64,000 nt of DNA from GCA-002793235 sp965267355 (lineage in GTDB: Bacteria; Bacteroidota; Bacteroidia; Flavobacteriales_E; Vicingaceae). The DNA is taken from positions 496,001-560,000 of the forward strand of contig OZ253956.1 in the NCBI GenBank assembly GCA_965267355.1. The letters run 5' to 3'. How positions within the stretch are numbered: position 1 is the first letter of the stretch; every line of letters begins with the position of its first letter. The position numbers and the translations under genes are program-made. The notes below the pieces were generated by a model. The model had not been told where the DNA came from and ran no database searches. It saw only the letters and a program-made list of their open reading frames with translations. Positions 34,704 through 42,738 of this stretch are shown piece by piece.

Positions 34704-36075
34704 GAACCTGAAACATCTCCTTTATTGGGTTAATTAAAGTATCTATATCACCTGCGCCTAAAGTTAAAAGCACCTCAACATTTATCCTCTTTAAGTGTTC
34801 AACAAGGTTTTCTTTGCTTAACACTATCTTATTCTCAAGACTCGTTTTATCAGCAATTAACTGAGATGTTACCCCTTCAATAGGCAACTCTCGAGCCGGA
34901 TAAATATCCAAAAGAATCAATTCATCCAACAATGATAAACTCTCAGCAAACTCATCAGCAAAATCTTTGGTTCGAGAATATAAATGGGGCTGAAATACCC
35001 CAGTTATTTTTTTGTTAGGATATAAATCTCTAACTGATTGAATACAAACTTCTAACTCTGATGGATGGTGAGCATAATCATCAATATAAACTATATCCGT
35101 TGTTTGTATATGATATTCAAACCTTCTTTTAACACCTTTGTATGTACTTAACGCATGCTTTATTTCTTCTTCGTCAATTCCGAGAGATTGGGCAATAGCA
35201 AAAGCCCCAATTGCATTCTCAACATTATGTATTCCAGGAAGTCCTACCTTAACATGAAAAGTGTTTTTGTTTTCACTTTCTATATCAGCGTAATATGCTC
35301 CATCGAATATCGACAGTCTGGTTGAATACGTGTTAGCATGTTTATCCAAAGAATAAGTAGAAAAATCAATGTCTTCTATATTATTAAACCTATCTATATA
35401 TTCTTTTTTGGTAATCAGTTTTCCATTTTGTTTTATTTTCTTCACAAACTCTTTGTATGCATTCTGCATTTCAGAGTCATCACCATAAATATCCAGGTGA
35501 TCTGCATCGAGAGAAGTTATTAGAGCAATATCTGGAGAAAGAGTGAGAAAAGACCTGTCATATTCATCGGCTTCAACCACCACAACTTTTGCCTTATTGT
35601 TGAGCAATAAATTAGAATTAATATTTAAACTAATACCACCCAAAAATGCTACACAATCTACTCCACACTCATTTAAAATATGTGCTACCATGGACGAAGT
35701 GGTAGTTTTACCATGAGTACCAGCAATGGCTATTGTAAAATAATTTTGAGTTATTAACCCTAAAATTTCTGAACGTTTGTATAACTTAAAACCGTTCTTT
35801 TTGAAATACTCAAATTCTTTATTAGTTGAAGGAATTGCAGGGGTGTAACAAATCAAACTTTTTTTCTGTAATGAAAATAACTCATCTAACAATTCTAAAT
35901 TTTCTTCATAATGAATTACTACTCCTTCTTTTTCTAACTCAATTGTTAAATCCGTTTTAGTTTTATCATAACCGAAAACTTGATAACCCTGGGCTAAATA
36001 ATAGCGAGCCAACGCACTCATTCCTATTCCACCAACACCTAAAAAATAAATGATATTTTGCTTGTCATCATTCAT
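34696..36075 (-). CDS. murC: UDP-N-acetylmuramate--L-alanine ligase MurC
   Basis: MurC adds L-alanine to UDP-MurNAc, the first step of the stem peptide. The start IIYFLGVGGIGMSALARYYL is the Rossmann-like UDP-binding loop. The ATP loop is AGTHGKTTTSSMVAHIL, the middle domain has EADEYDRSFL and ALITSLDADHLDIYG, and the C-terminal domain has YIDDYAHHPSELE. All these are MurC-specific or Mur-ligase signatures. At 459 residues it is full length. It overlaps murG by eight bases at its start and ftsQ by eight at its end. Confidence 0.96.
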   Translation of the reverse strand: MNDDKQNIIYFLGVGGIGMSALARYYLAQGYQVFGYDKTKTDLTIELEKEGVVIHYEENLELLDELFSLQKKSLICYTPAIPSTNKEFEYFKKNGFKLYKRSEILGLITQNYFTIAIAGTHGKTTTSSMVAHILNECGVDCVAFLGGISLNINSNLLLNNKAKVVVVEADEYDRSFLTLSPDIALITSLDADHLDIYGDDSEMQNAYKEFVKKIKQNGKLITKKEYIDRFNNIEDIDFSTYSLDKHANTYSTRLSIFDGAYYADIESENKNTFHVKVGLPGIHNVENAIGAFAIAQSLGIDEEEIKHALSTYKGVKRRFEYHIQTTDIVYIDDYAHHPSELEVCIQSVRDLYPNKKITGVFQPHLYSRTKDFADEFAESLSLLDELILLDIYPARELPIEGVTSQLIADKTSLENKIVLSKENLVEHLKRINVEVLLTLGAGDIDTLINPIKEMFQVHE

Positions 36076-37171
36076 TTCCTAACTTAATTACTTCATCTGC
36101 AATAATAGAAGCTGAATCGGTATATGCTAACTTTGCTACATTAACAGATATTAGTTTTTGCTCCTCTTCGTTTTTTACTAATTCAGTCAGTGTGTCGACC
36201 AATTTTTCTTTTGCTTCAATATCTTTTACCAACTTAGCTGCATTATTGTTTACTAACGCCATTGCATTTTTGGTTTGATGATCCTCTGCTGCACTTGGCA
36301 ATGGAACAAATATGGTTGGTTTTGCAGCTATACTTAACTCAGATACTGACATAGCTCCAGCGCGAGAAACAACTACATCAGCCACAGCATAAGCGTAATC
36401 CATTTTTGTAATAAAAGGCATTGTCTTTATTCCTTGACCTTGATAAGATTCAACTGCTTTTTTCGCCTCATCTACATATAACTTGCCTGTTTGCCAAACC
36501 AATTGTATTCCACTTTCTGCAATTTTTGCAATGCCCGCATCAATGCTTTGATTAATAGTTCTGGCCCCTAAACTACCTCCAACAACAAGCACAGTTTTTT
36601 TACTTTCATCTAACCCGAAATGTTCTATTCCTCTAATCCGTTTTGCCTCTAGGTTTTTAATGTCTTGTCTTACAGGATTTCCCGTTAACAATATCTTTTC
36701 TTTTGGAAAAAACTTATCCATTCCGTCATAAGCAACACATATTTTTTGAACTTTTTGAGCTAATAGCTTGTTAGTTATACCTGGATAAGAGTTTTGCTCT
36801 TGAATTAATGCAGGAACACCCTGTTTGGTTGCTGCTTTTAATAATGGCCCACTAGCATAACCACCAACACCAACAACAACATCTGGTTTAAAGTCTTTTA
36901 CAATTTTCTTTGCTTTAGATAAACTAGCTAACAACTTAAATGGAAACTTCAAATTTTGAAGCGTTAACCTTCTTTGTAAACCCATTATTGGTAAACCAAT
37001 AATATCATATCCAGCAGCAGGAACTTTCTCCATCTCCATTTTACCTAATGCTCCTACAAATAAAATTTCTGCATTTGGAAGTTTTTCTTTAATAGCATTG
37101 GCTATTGCTATGGCAGGAAAAATGTGCCCTCCTGTACCACCTCCACTTATTATAACTTTAAACTGCGACAT
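36068..37171 (-). CDS. murG: UDP-GlcNAc--lipid I GlcNAc transferase MurG
   Basis: MurG transfers GlcNAc from UDP-GlcNAc to lipid I at the inner face of the membrane, making lipid II. Family motifs are ISGGGTGGHIFPAIAIANAI, VGVGGYASGPLLKAA, VLVVGGSLGARTINQSID, VSRAGAMSVSELSIAAKP and FVPLPSAAEDHQTKNAMALV. It has 367 residues, two GT-B Rossmann domains and no extra domain. Its start overlaps the end of ftsW by 14 bases, and its end overlaps murC by eight. Confidence 0.96.
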   Translation of the reverse strand: MSQFKVIISGGGTGGHIFPAIAIANAIKEKLPNAEILFVGALGKMEMEKVPAAGYDIIGLPIMGLQRRLTLQNLKFPFKLLASLSKAKKIVKDFKPDVVVGVGGYASGPLLKAATKQGVPALIQEQNSYPGITNKLLAQKVQKICVAYDGMDKFFPKEKILLTGNPVRQDIKNLEAKRIRGIEHFGLDESKKTVLVVGGSLGARTINQSIDAGIAKIAESGIQLVWQTGKLYVDEAKKAVESYQGQGIKTMPFITKMDYAYAVADVVVSRAGAMSVSELSIAAKPTIFVPLPSAAEDHQTKNAMALVNNNAAKLVKDIEAKEKLVDTLTELVKNEEEQKLISVNVAKLAYTDSASIIADEVIKLGNE

Positions 37172-38315
37172 TTATATTTTTAGATTCTTCTTTAGTTGTT
37201 TTTCTACTTACACTCAAGATAATTCCAATCGCTAAGCACGTAAACCATATAGACGTTCCTCCCATACTAACTAATGGTAGCGGTTGCCCAGTAACAGGAA
37301 ACAAGTTTACCGCAACCGCCATGTTTATCATTGCCTGAAATACTAGGCTAAAGGAAAGTCCCACCGCTAGAAAAGTACCAAAGGACTTTTCGGCTTTCTG
37401 AGCTATTTTAATACCTCGATAAAATAATATGAGGTATAACACAATTACCATGATTCCACCAACAATTCCATACTCCTCAATAATTATAGCATAGATAAAA
37501 TCTGAATAAGGGTGTGGCAAAAAATTACGTTGAGTACTACCTCCAGGACCCTTAGGAATTTTACCTCCCGTTGCAATTGCTATTTTTGCCTGATCTGCCT
37601 GATAGTTACTATCACTGTCACCCCCTTGTGTAAAGGTTTCTATACGACTTACCCAAGTTCCTAACCTAGGCAATAAATCTGGTTTTGCTGAAGCTATAGA
37701 TAATAACAGTAGAAGACACCCTATCCCTATTCCTATTAGGGATAATATGTATTTAATATTTACTCTTCCTATAAACATTATTACTAAACTAGTAGTAAAC
37801 AACATAGCAGCTGTAGAAAAGTTGGCCGGAAATATTAACCCACACACCGCTAGCACTGGTAGCATTATGGGGACAAATGCCGATTTAAAATCTTTGATAT
37901 TATCTTGTTTTTTATAAAGTAATCTTGCCAAATACATTATCAAGGCAAGCTTAGCTAAATCTGAAGTTTGGAAGGTTTGATTAATCACTGGAATAACCAA
38001 CCATCTACTAGCATCATTAATATTAGCTCCTGTTAATAAGGTGAGAAGTAACAAAGGAATAGACAGGTAAATTGCTATTTGAGATATTCTTGAGTAGTAT
38101 TTGTAATTAAGATTATGGGCTAATATCATTAAACCAAAACCTACTACTAGTATTACAACATGTTTAAAAAGATAATACAGCGTATCTCCATCCTTGTATT
38201 TATAAGCTAACGTAACAATAGAACTATAAACCGCTAAAACAGACAAAATGGCTAGTAGCAAAACCACTAACCAAACTACCTTATCTCCTTTTATGTATTT
38301 ATCTACAAAAGACAT
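37158..38315 (-). CDS. ftsW: Lipid II polymerase FtsW
   Basis: FtsW is a SEDS-family peptidoglycan glycosyltransferase that works with the transpeptidase FtsI at the septum. The 385-residue protein has ten helices. SEDS landmarks are NDASRWLVIP, QTSDLAKLALIMYLARLL, the large loop containing SNYQADQAKIAIATGG and GPGGSTQRNFLPHPYSDFIYA, IIEEYGIVGG and VSMGGTSIWFTCLAIGIILS. It is FtsW rather than RodA by position between murD/orf120 and murG. It starts five bases after the unknown orf120. Confidence 0.94.
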   Translation of the reverse strand: MSFVDKYIKGDKVVWLVVLLLAILSVLAVYSSIVTLAYKYKDGDTLYYLFKHVVILVVGFGLMILAHNLNYKYYSRISQIAIYLSIPLLLLTLLTGANINDASRWLVIPVINQTFQTSDLAKLALIMYLARLLYKKQDNIKDFKSAFVPIMLPVLAVCGLIFPANFSTAAMLFTTSLVIMFIGRVNIKYILSLIGIGIGCLLLLLSIASAKPDLLPRLGTWVSRIETFTQGGDSDSNYQADQAKIAIATGGKIPKGPGGSTQRNFLPHPYSDFIYAIIIEEYGIVGGIMVIVLYLILFYRGIKIAQKAEKSFGTFLAVGLSFSLVFQAMINMAVAVNLFPVTGQPLPLVSMGGTSIWFTCLAIGIILSVSRKTTKEESKNINVAV

Positions 38316-38320
38316 CTAAC

Positions 38321-38683
38321 TTATACCATAACTAGTTCTATCGTTTCTTTGAATTGTGGTGAATCTTCTTTGGTAACACAAACCACTTTTTCATTTAATT
38401 CAGTACTATGAATGGCCAAACGAATAGCTTCTTCAAAACTTGTTGCTGAAATGACTAACACATCTTCATTTTTCAAGTTTTCCATTACTGAATTAAGGGT
38501 ATCACTAATAACAATTATTTGAGTAATATGAGCTTCTCCAAATTTTACGCCTGCATTAAAAAATGCTTGGAGTTTACTTTCATCAACAATAACAGCACAC
38601 TTATTGTTAGCTGAAAAGTCCACCAACTCATTAACCTCAGTATAATAAAACTGTTGGTTTTTTATGGTAATTATTGGCTCCAT
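38321..38683 (-). CDS. Unknown 120-residue protein inside the dcw operon
   Basis: The start ATG overlaps the murD stop by one base (TAATG), and the stop lies five bases before ftsW, so the gene is clearly part of the operon. The protein has no signal peptide or membrane segment. It alternates beta and alpha elements: KCAVIVDESKLQAFFNAG, ITQIIVISDTLNSVMENL, DVLVISATSFEEAIRLA, EKVVCVTKEDSPQFKETI, like half a Rossmann-type fold. By eye these resemble the C-terminal part of the adjacent MurD (KAIVCLGEENSKI, IVDTASAQDAVNMAY, GDTVLLSPACASFD), with the conserved Mur-ligase residues lost. I do not know a dcw gene of this kind. Possible roles include modulating MurD or FtsW, or none. The resemblance is an untested inference. 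Confidence 0.75.
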   Translation of the reverse strand: MEPIITIKNQQFYYTEVNELVDFSANNKCAVIVDESKLQAFFNAGVKFGEAHITQIIVISDTLNSVMENLKNEDVLVISATSFEEAIRLAIHSTELNEKVVCVTKEDSPQFKETIELVMV

Positions 38684-40020
38684 TATAATGCTCTTACTGC
38701 AGTTTTAAACTGATGCCCTCTATCCTCGTAATTATCAAACAAATCAAAACTTGCACATGCTGGCGATAATAAAACCGTATCTCCTTTCTGGCTTAACTGA
38801 TAAGCCATATTCACCGCATCTTGAGCACTGGCAGTATCTACAATAGTTTCAATAACATCTTCAAATACTTCGTGAATTTTAGAATTCTCTTCACCTAAAC
38901 AAACAATTGCTTTTACTTTATCAGTAACCAGCTCTTTTAACATTTCGTAATCATTCCCTTTATCTACCCCACCTACTATCCAAACTATTGGATGTTCAAA
39001 GCTCTCTAAAGCATACCAAGTAGAGTTTACATTAGTTGCTTTAGAATCGTTTACAAAGGTAATTCCGTTTACTTTTCCTACTTCTTCTAATCGATGTTCC
39101 ACATTCTGAAAGTCAGACAAGCTCTCTCTGATTACTTCTTTGTTTAAGTCTAAAATTTTCCCAGCAATTCCTGCTGCCATTGAATTGTACAAGTTGTGCT
39201 TTCCTTGTAACGCTAATTCGTGAATTGTCATTTTAAATAATTTATTATTAGTGTTTATAATTAAATTCTCTTTTTCTAAATATGCTCCTTCAGAGCATTG
39301 TTCTTTAATACTGAATGGGTGTTTTATTCCTTCATAAATTCTTTCTGCCAATTTTCTGTTTATCACCTCATCATCTTTACAGTAAATAATGTGACTCTTT
39401 CCATTTTGGTTTTGAAAAATTCTAAACTTAGCATCAGCATACTTTTCAAAATCATTCTCATATCTATCCAAATGATCAGGCGTAATGTTTAACAATATGG
39501 CTATATCCACTTTGAAATCATACATTCCATCCAATTGAAAACTACTCAGCTCCAACACGTAATACTCTTTATCATTCTCCGCTACCTGCTTTGCCAAACT
39601 ATCACCAACATTGCCTGCCATTCCTACATTTAAACCTGCCTTATGCAACAAGTGATAGGTTAACATAGTAGTAGTAGTTTTTCCATTACTCCCTGTAATT
39701 CCGATAATTCTTGCATTAGTATATCTTCCGGCAAATTCTATTTCAGATATCACTGGTGTTCCTTGATCTTTTAATTTTAAAATCAGTGGAACAGTATCAG
39801 GTATACCTGGACTTTTCACCACTTCATCAGCATTAAAAATTTTATCTTCTGTATGCTTCCCTTCTTCCCATTCAACATCAATATTTTTAAGAACCTCTTT
39901 GTATTTATCCTTTATCCCCCCTCTATCCGAAACAAATACCTCAAACCCATTTTTCTTTGCCAAAATAGCTGCACCAACTCCACTTTCTCCTGCTCCTAAA
40001 ATGGCCAATCTTTTACTCAT
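38683..40020 (-). CDS. murD: UDP-MurNAc-L-alanine--D-glutamate ligase MurD
   Basis: MurD adds D-glutamate to the stem peptide in the cytoplasm. It starts RLAILGAGESGVGAAILAKKNGF (UDP-binding loop), has the ATP loop GITGSNGKTTTTMLTYHLL, the middle-domain motif LLNITPDHLDRY and the C-terminal signatures FVNDSKATNVNSTWYALE and LLSPACASFDLFDNYEDRG. At 445 residues it is full length. It lies two bases from the mraY end, and its stop overlaps the start of orf120. Confidence 0.96.
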   Translation of the reverse strand: MSKRLAILGAGESGVGAAILAKKNGFEVFVSDRGGIKDKYKEVLKNIDVEWEEGKHTEDKIFNADEVVKSPGIPDTVPLILKLKDQGTPVISEIEFAGRYTNARIIGITGSNGKTTTTMLTYHLLHKAGLNVGMAGNVGDSLAKQVAENDKEYYVLELSSFQLDGMYDFKVDIAILLNITPDHLDRYENDFEKYADAKFRIFQNQNGKSHIIYCKDDEVINRKLAERIYEGIKHPFSIKEQCSEGAYLEKENLIINTNNKLFKMTIHELALQGKHNLYNSMAAGIAGKILDLNKEVIRESLSDFQNVEHRLEEVGKVNGITFVNDSKATNVNSTWYALESFEHPIVWIVGGVDKGNDYEMLKELVTDKVKAIVCLGEENSKIHEVFEDVIETIVDTASAQDAVNMAYQLSQKGDTVLLSPACASFDLFDNYEDRGHQFKTAVRAL

Positions 40021-40021
40021 C

Positions 40022-41275
40022 TTACCTCAGTTTAAGTGTCACAAATGTTAGTAGCGCTAACATTATCCCAACAATCCAAAACCTTGATACAATCTTCGCT
40101 TCATGCATATTCTTTTTCTGAAAATGATGATGCAATGGAGCCATCAAAAACACCCTTTTTCCTTCTCCATATTTCTTTTTAGTGTATTTGAAATATCCAA
40201 CCTGTATAACCACAGATAGATTTTCAATTAAAAAGATTCCGCACAGTAAAGGGATTAGTAATTCTTTTCTAACAGCAAGAGAGAATACAGCTATAATTCC
40301 ACCTAAAGCTAAACTTCCAGTATCACCCATAAACACCTGAGCCGGATATGAATTATACCATAAGAAACCTATACAAGCACCAACAAAAGCTGCGATATAA
40401 ACCACCAACTCTCCTGAGTTAGGGATATACATAATGTTTAGGTAATCTGCAAAAATGGTATTACCGGATACGTAAGCGAAGATGGCTAAGGTGACCCCTA
40501 TAATGGCTGATGTTCCAGTAGCCAGACCATCTAATCCATCAGTCATATTTGCTCCGTTGGAAACAGCTGTGACTATGATTATCACTATCAAGATGAAAAC
40601 AATACCACCTAACAGATATGAATTATCTCCAGCCCAACTGGTTAAAGCAGCATAATCAAATTCATTGTTCTTTACAAAGGGGATTGTAGTAACTGTAGAC
40701 TTAATATTTTCCCAGGTATAGTTGTTTGAAGATTCTAGAACTTGATCATTTAAGATCTCATAACTAATATGAGTAGGTGCATCTTCAGTGAAAGCTTTCT
40801 GCTTTACAACTACATCTTCATTAAAATAAAGGATAGAACCAACCACAATCCCAACTGCAACCTGTCCCATTATTTTAAATCTACCTGCTAAGCCTTCTTT
40901 ATTCTTTTTAAATACTTTAATATAATCATCAACAAATCCAATTGTTCCAAGCATTATCGTAGAGATAATCATTAGGATGATATAGATATTATCAAGTTTG
41001 GCAAATAACAATGTTGGAATAAGAATAGCAGCTAGGATAATTAGTCCGCCCATTGTTGGTGTTCCTTGTTTCTCAATTTGACCTTGTAAACCTAAATCTC
41101 TTACAATTTCACCTACCTGTAACAACTGTAATTTTTGAATTATCCTTTTACCAATAACCATAGAAATGATTAATGAAGCTATTAAGGCAAAAGCTGCTCT
41201 AAACGTGATATATTCGAACACTCCTGCACCAGGAAAGTCCATTTCATTTAGATATGTAAATAAATAGTACAGCAT
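40022..41275 (-). CDS. mraY: Phospho-MurNAc-pentapeptide transferase MraY
   Basis: MraY transfers phospho-MurNAc-pentapeptide to undecaprenyl phosphate, making lipid I. Signatures are QGQIEKQGTPTMGGLIILAA, IMLGTIGFVDDYIKVFKKN with the conserved DDY acids, NGANMTDGLDGLATG, QVFMGDTGSLALGG and MAPLHHHFQKKNMHEAKIV. The protein has 417 residues, longer than E. coli MraY (360) because of an insertion of about 60-70 residues (near 150-220) between transmembrane segments. It begins with the base that ends the murE stop (one-base overlap). Confidence 0.95.
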   Translation of the reverse strand: MLYYLFTYLNEMDFPGAGVFEYITFRAAFALIASLIISMVIGKRIIQKLQLLQVGEIVRDLGLQGQIEKQGTPTMGGLIILAAILIPTLLFAKLDNIYIILMIISTIMLGTIGFVDDYIKVFKKNKEGLAGRFKIMGQVAVGIVVGSILYFNEDVVVKQKAFTEDAPTHISYEILNDQVLESSNNYTWENIKSTVTTIPFVKNNEFDYAALTSWAGDNSYLLGGIVFILIVIIIVTAVSNGANMTDGLDGLATGTSAIIGVTLAIFAYVSGNTIFADYLNIMYIPNSGELVVYIAAFVGACIGFLWYNSYPAQVFMGDTGSLALGGIIAVFSLAVRKELLIPLLCGIFLIENLSVVIQVGYFKYTKKKYGEGKRVFLMAPLHHHFQKKNMHEAKIVSRFWIVGIMLALLTFVTLKLR

Positions 41276-42738
41276 TAGTTTTTAAGGATTTCAAATGTTT
41301 CTTTCAATATTTTTAAATCATCAAATGGCAATTTCTCCCCATCTATTTCTTGATACTTTTCGTGCCCTTTTCCAGCAATCAGAATCACATCACCACTATT
41401 AGCTAATGAACAAGCAGTTCTTATAGCTTCTTCCCTATTTGTAATAGCCAACACCTTTTTAAAGTGAACCCCATCAACACCTTGTCGCATGTCTTTGATG
41501 ATTTCATCAGGGTTCTCAGTTCTTGGATTGTCAGATGTTAAAATGATTTTATCACTTAATTCACAAGCAATTTTTGCCATGATTGGTCGCTTCTCTTTAT
41601 CCCTGTCACCTCCACAACCTACTAGAGTTATTAATTGCTCATTACCCGTTCTTATATCATTGATAGTTTTTAGCACATTCTTTAATGCATCTGGTGTATG
41701 AGCATAATCAACAATACCAGCAACATTATTGGAAGACTTTACATACTGGAATCTTCCATCAACAGAGGTTAGATTACTAAGTGCTGTAAGAACAGTTAAT
41801 TTATCTTGCCCAAGCAACACTGCAGTTGAGTATATAGCCAGTAAATTGTAAGCATTGAAGTTGCCTATCAGTTTAGTCCAAACTTCATTACCATCGATAT
41901 TCAGCATCATTCCTGAAAAATCATTCTCTACCACTTTACAAGTAAAGTCTGCCATACTCTTCAAAGCATAACTTTGCTTCTTTCCCTTGGTATTTTGAAG
42001 CATCACCCCTCCATTCTTATCATCTTTATTGGTTAATGCAAAAGCATCTTCCTTTAAATCATCAAAAAACTTCTTCTTTGCTTTTAAATACTCATCAAAT
42101 GTTTTATGATAGTCTAAATGGTCATGAGTGATATTAGTGAATATTGCTCCTTTAAAATCTACACCAGCAATTCGGTTTTGATGAATGGCATGAGAACTCA
42201 CTTCCATAAAGCAATACTCACAACCTTCAGAAATCATATACCTCAACAAACTATTCAGTTGAATAGCATCAGGTGTAGTATGCGTTGAGGCAATTTCTTC
42301 AGCACCAATTTTATTTACAACTGTAGAAAGCAAGCCAGCTTTATAACCAAGCGAAGTATATAAATCATGTAAAAGTGTAGCTGTAGTTGTTTTACCATTA
42401 GTTCCAGTAACTCCAACTAACTTTATCTCTGATGATGGGTTATCAAAATAGTTCGAAGCAATTGTTCCTAATGCTGCAGCACTATTTTGAACTCTTACAT
42501 AAGTTACATTTTCATTAATATCTGCAGGTAACCTTTCACAAACTATAGCAATAGCTCCATCGTTTATAGCTTTTTCTATAAATTGATGGCCGTCTACCTG
42601 AGTACCTGAAACTGCTACAAATAGGCTAAACTTTTCAATTTCTCTTGAATCAAACGACACCTTTTCAATGGCCATTTGAGTAGAGCCAATTACTTCTTCT
42701 AACCCTGTTTTATATAATATATCTTTTAGTAACTTCAT
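41275..42738 (-). CDS. murE: UDP-MurNAc-tripeptide synthetase MurE
   Basis: MurE adds the third residue of the stem peptide. The ATP loop is GVTGTNGKTTTATLLHDL, the carbamylated-lysine region is THDHLDYHKTFDEYLKAKKKFF, and the C-terminal domain holds VDYAHTPDALKNVLKT and ILTSDNPRTENPDEIIKDM. The DNPR motif at that position is the signature of enzymes adding meso-diaminopimelate, so the peptidoglycan is probably of the DAP type. It has 487 residues. It overlaps ftsI and mraY by one base each. Confidence 0.95.
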   Translation of the reverse strand: MKLLKDILYKTGLEEVIGSTQMAIEKVSFDSREIEKFSLFVAVSGTQVDGHQFIEKAINDGAIAIVCERLPADINENVTYVRVQNSAAALGTIASNYFDNPSSEIKLVGVTGTNGKTTTATLLHDLYTSLGYKAGLLSTVVNKIGAEEIASTHTTPDAIQLNSLLRYMISEGCEYCFMEVSSHAIHQNRIAGVDFKGAIFTNITHDHLDYHKTFDEYLKAKKKFFDDLKEDAFALTNKDDKNGGVMLQNTKGKKQSYALKSMADFTCKVVENDFSGMMLNIDGNEVWTKLIGNFNAYNLLAIYSTAVLLGQDKLTVLTALSNLTSVDGRFQYVKSSNNVAGIVDYAHTPDALKNVLKTINDIRTGNEQLITLVGCGGDRDKEKRPIMAKIACELSDKIILTSDNPRTENPDEIIKDMRQGVDGVHFKKVLAITNREEAIRTACSLANSGDVILIAGKGHEKYQEIDGEKLPFDDLKILKETFEILKN

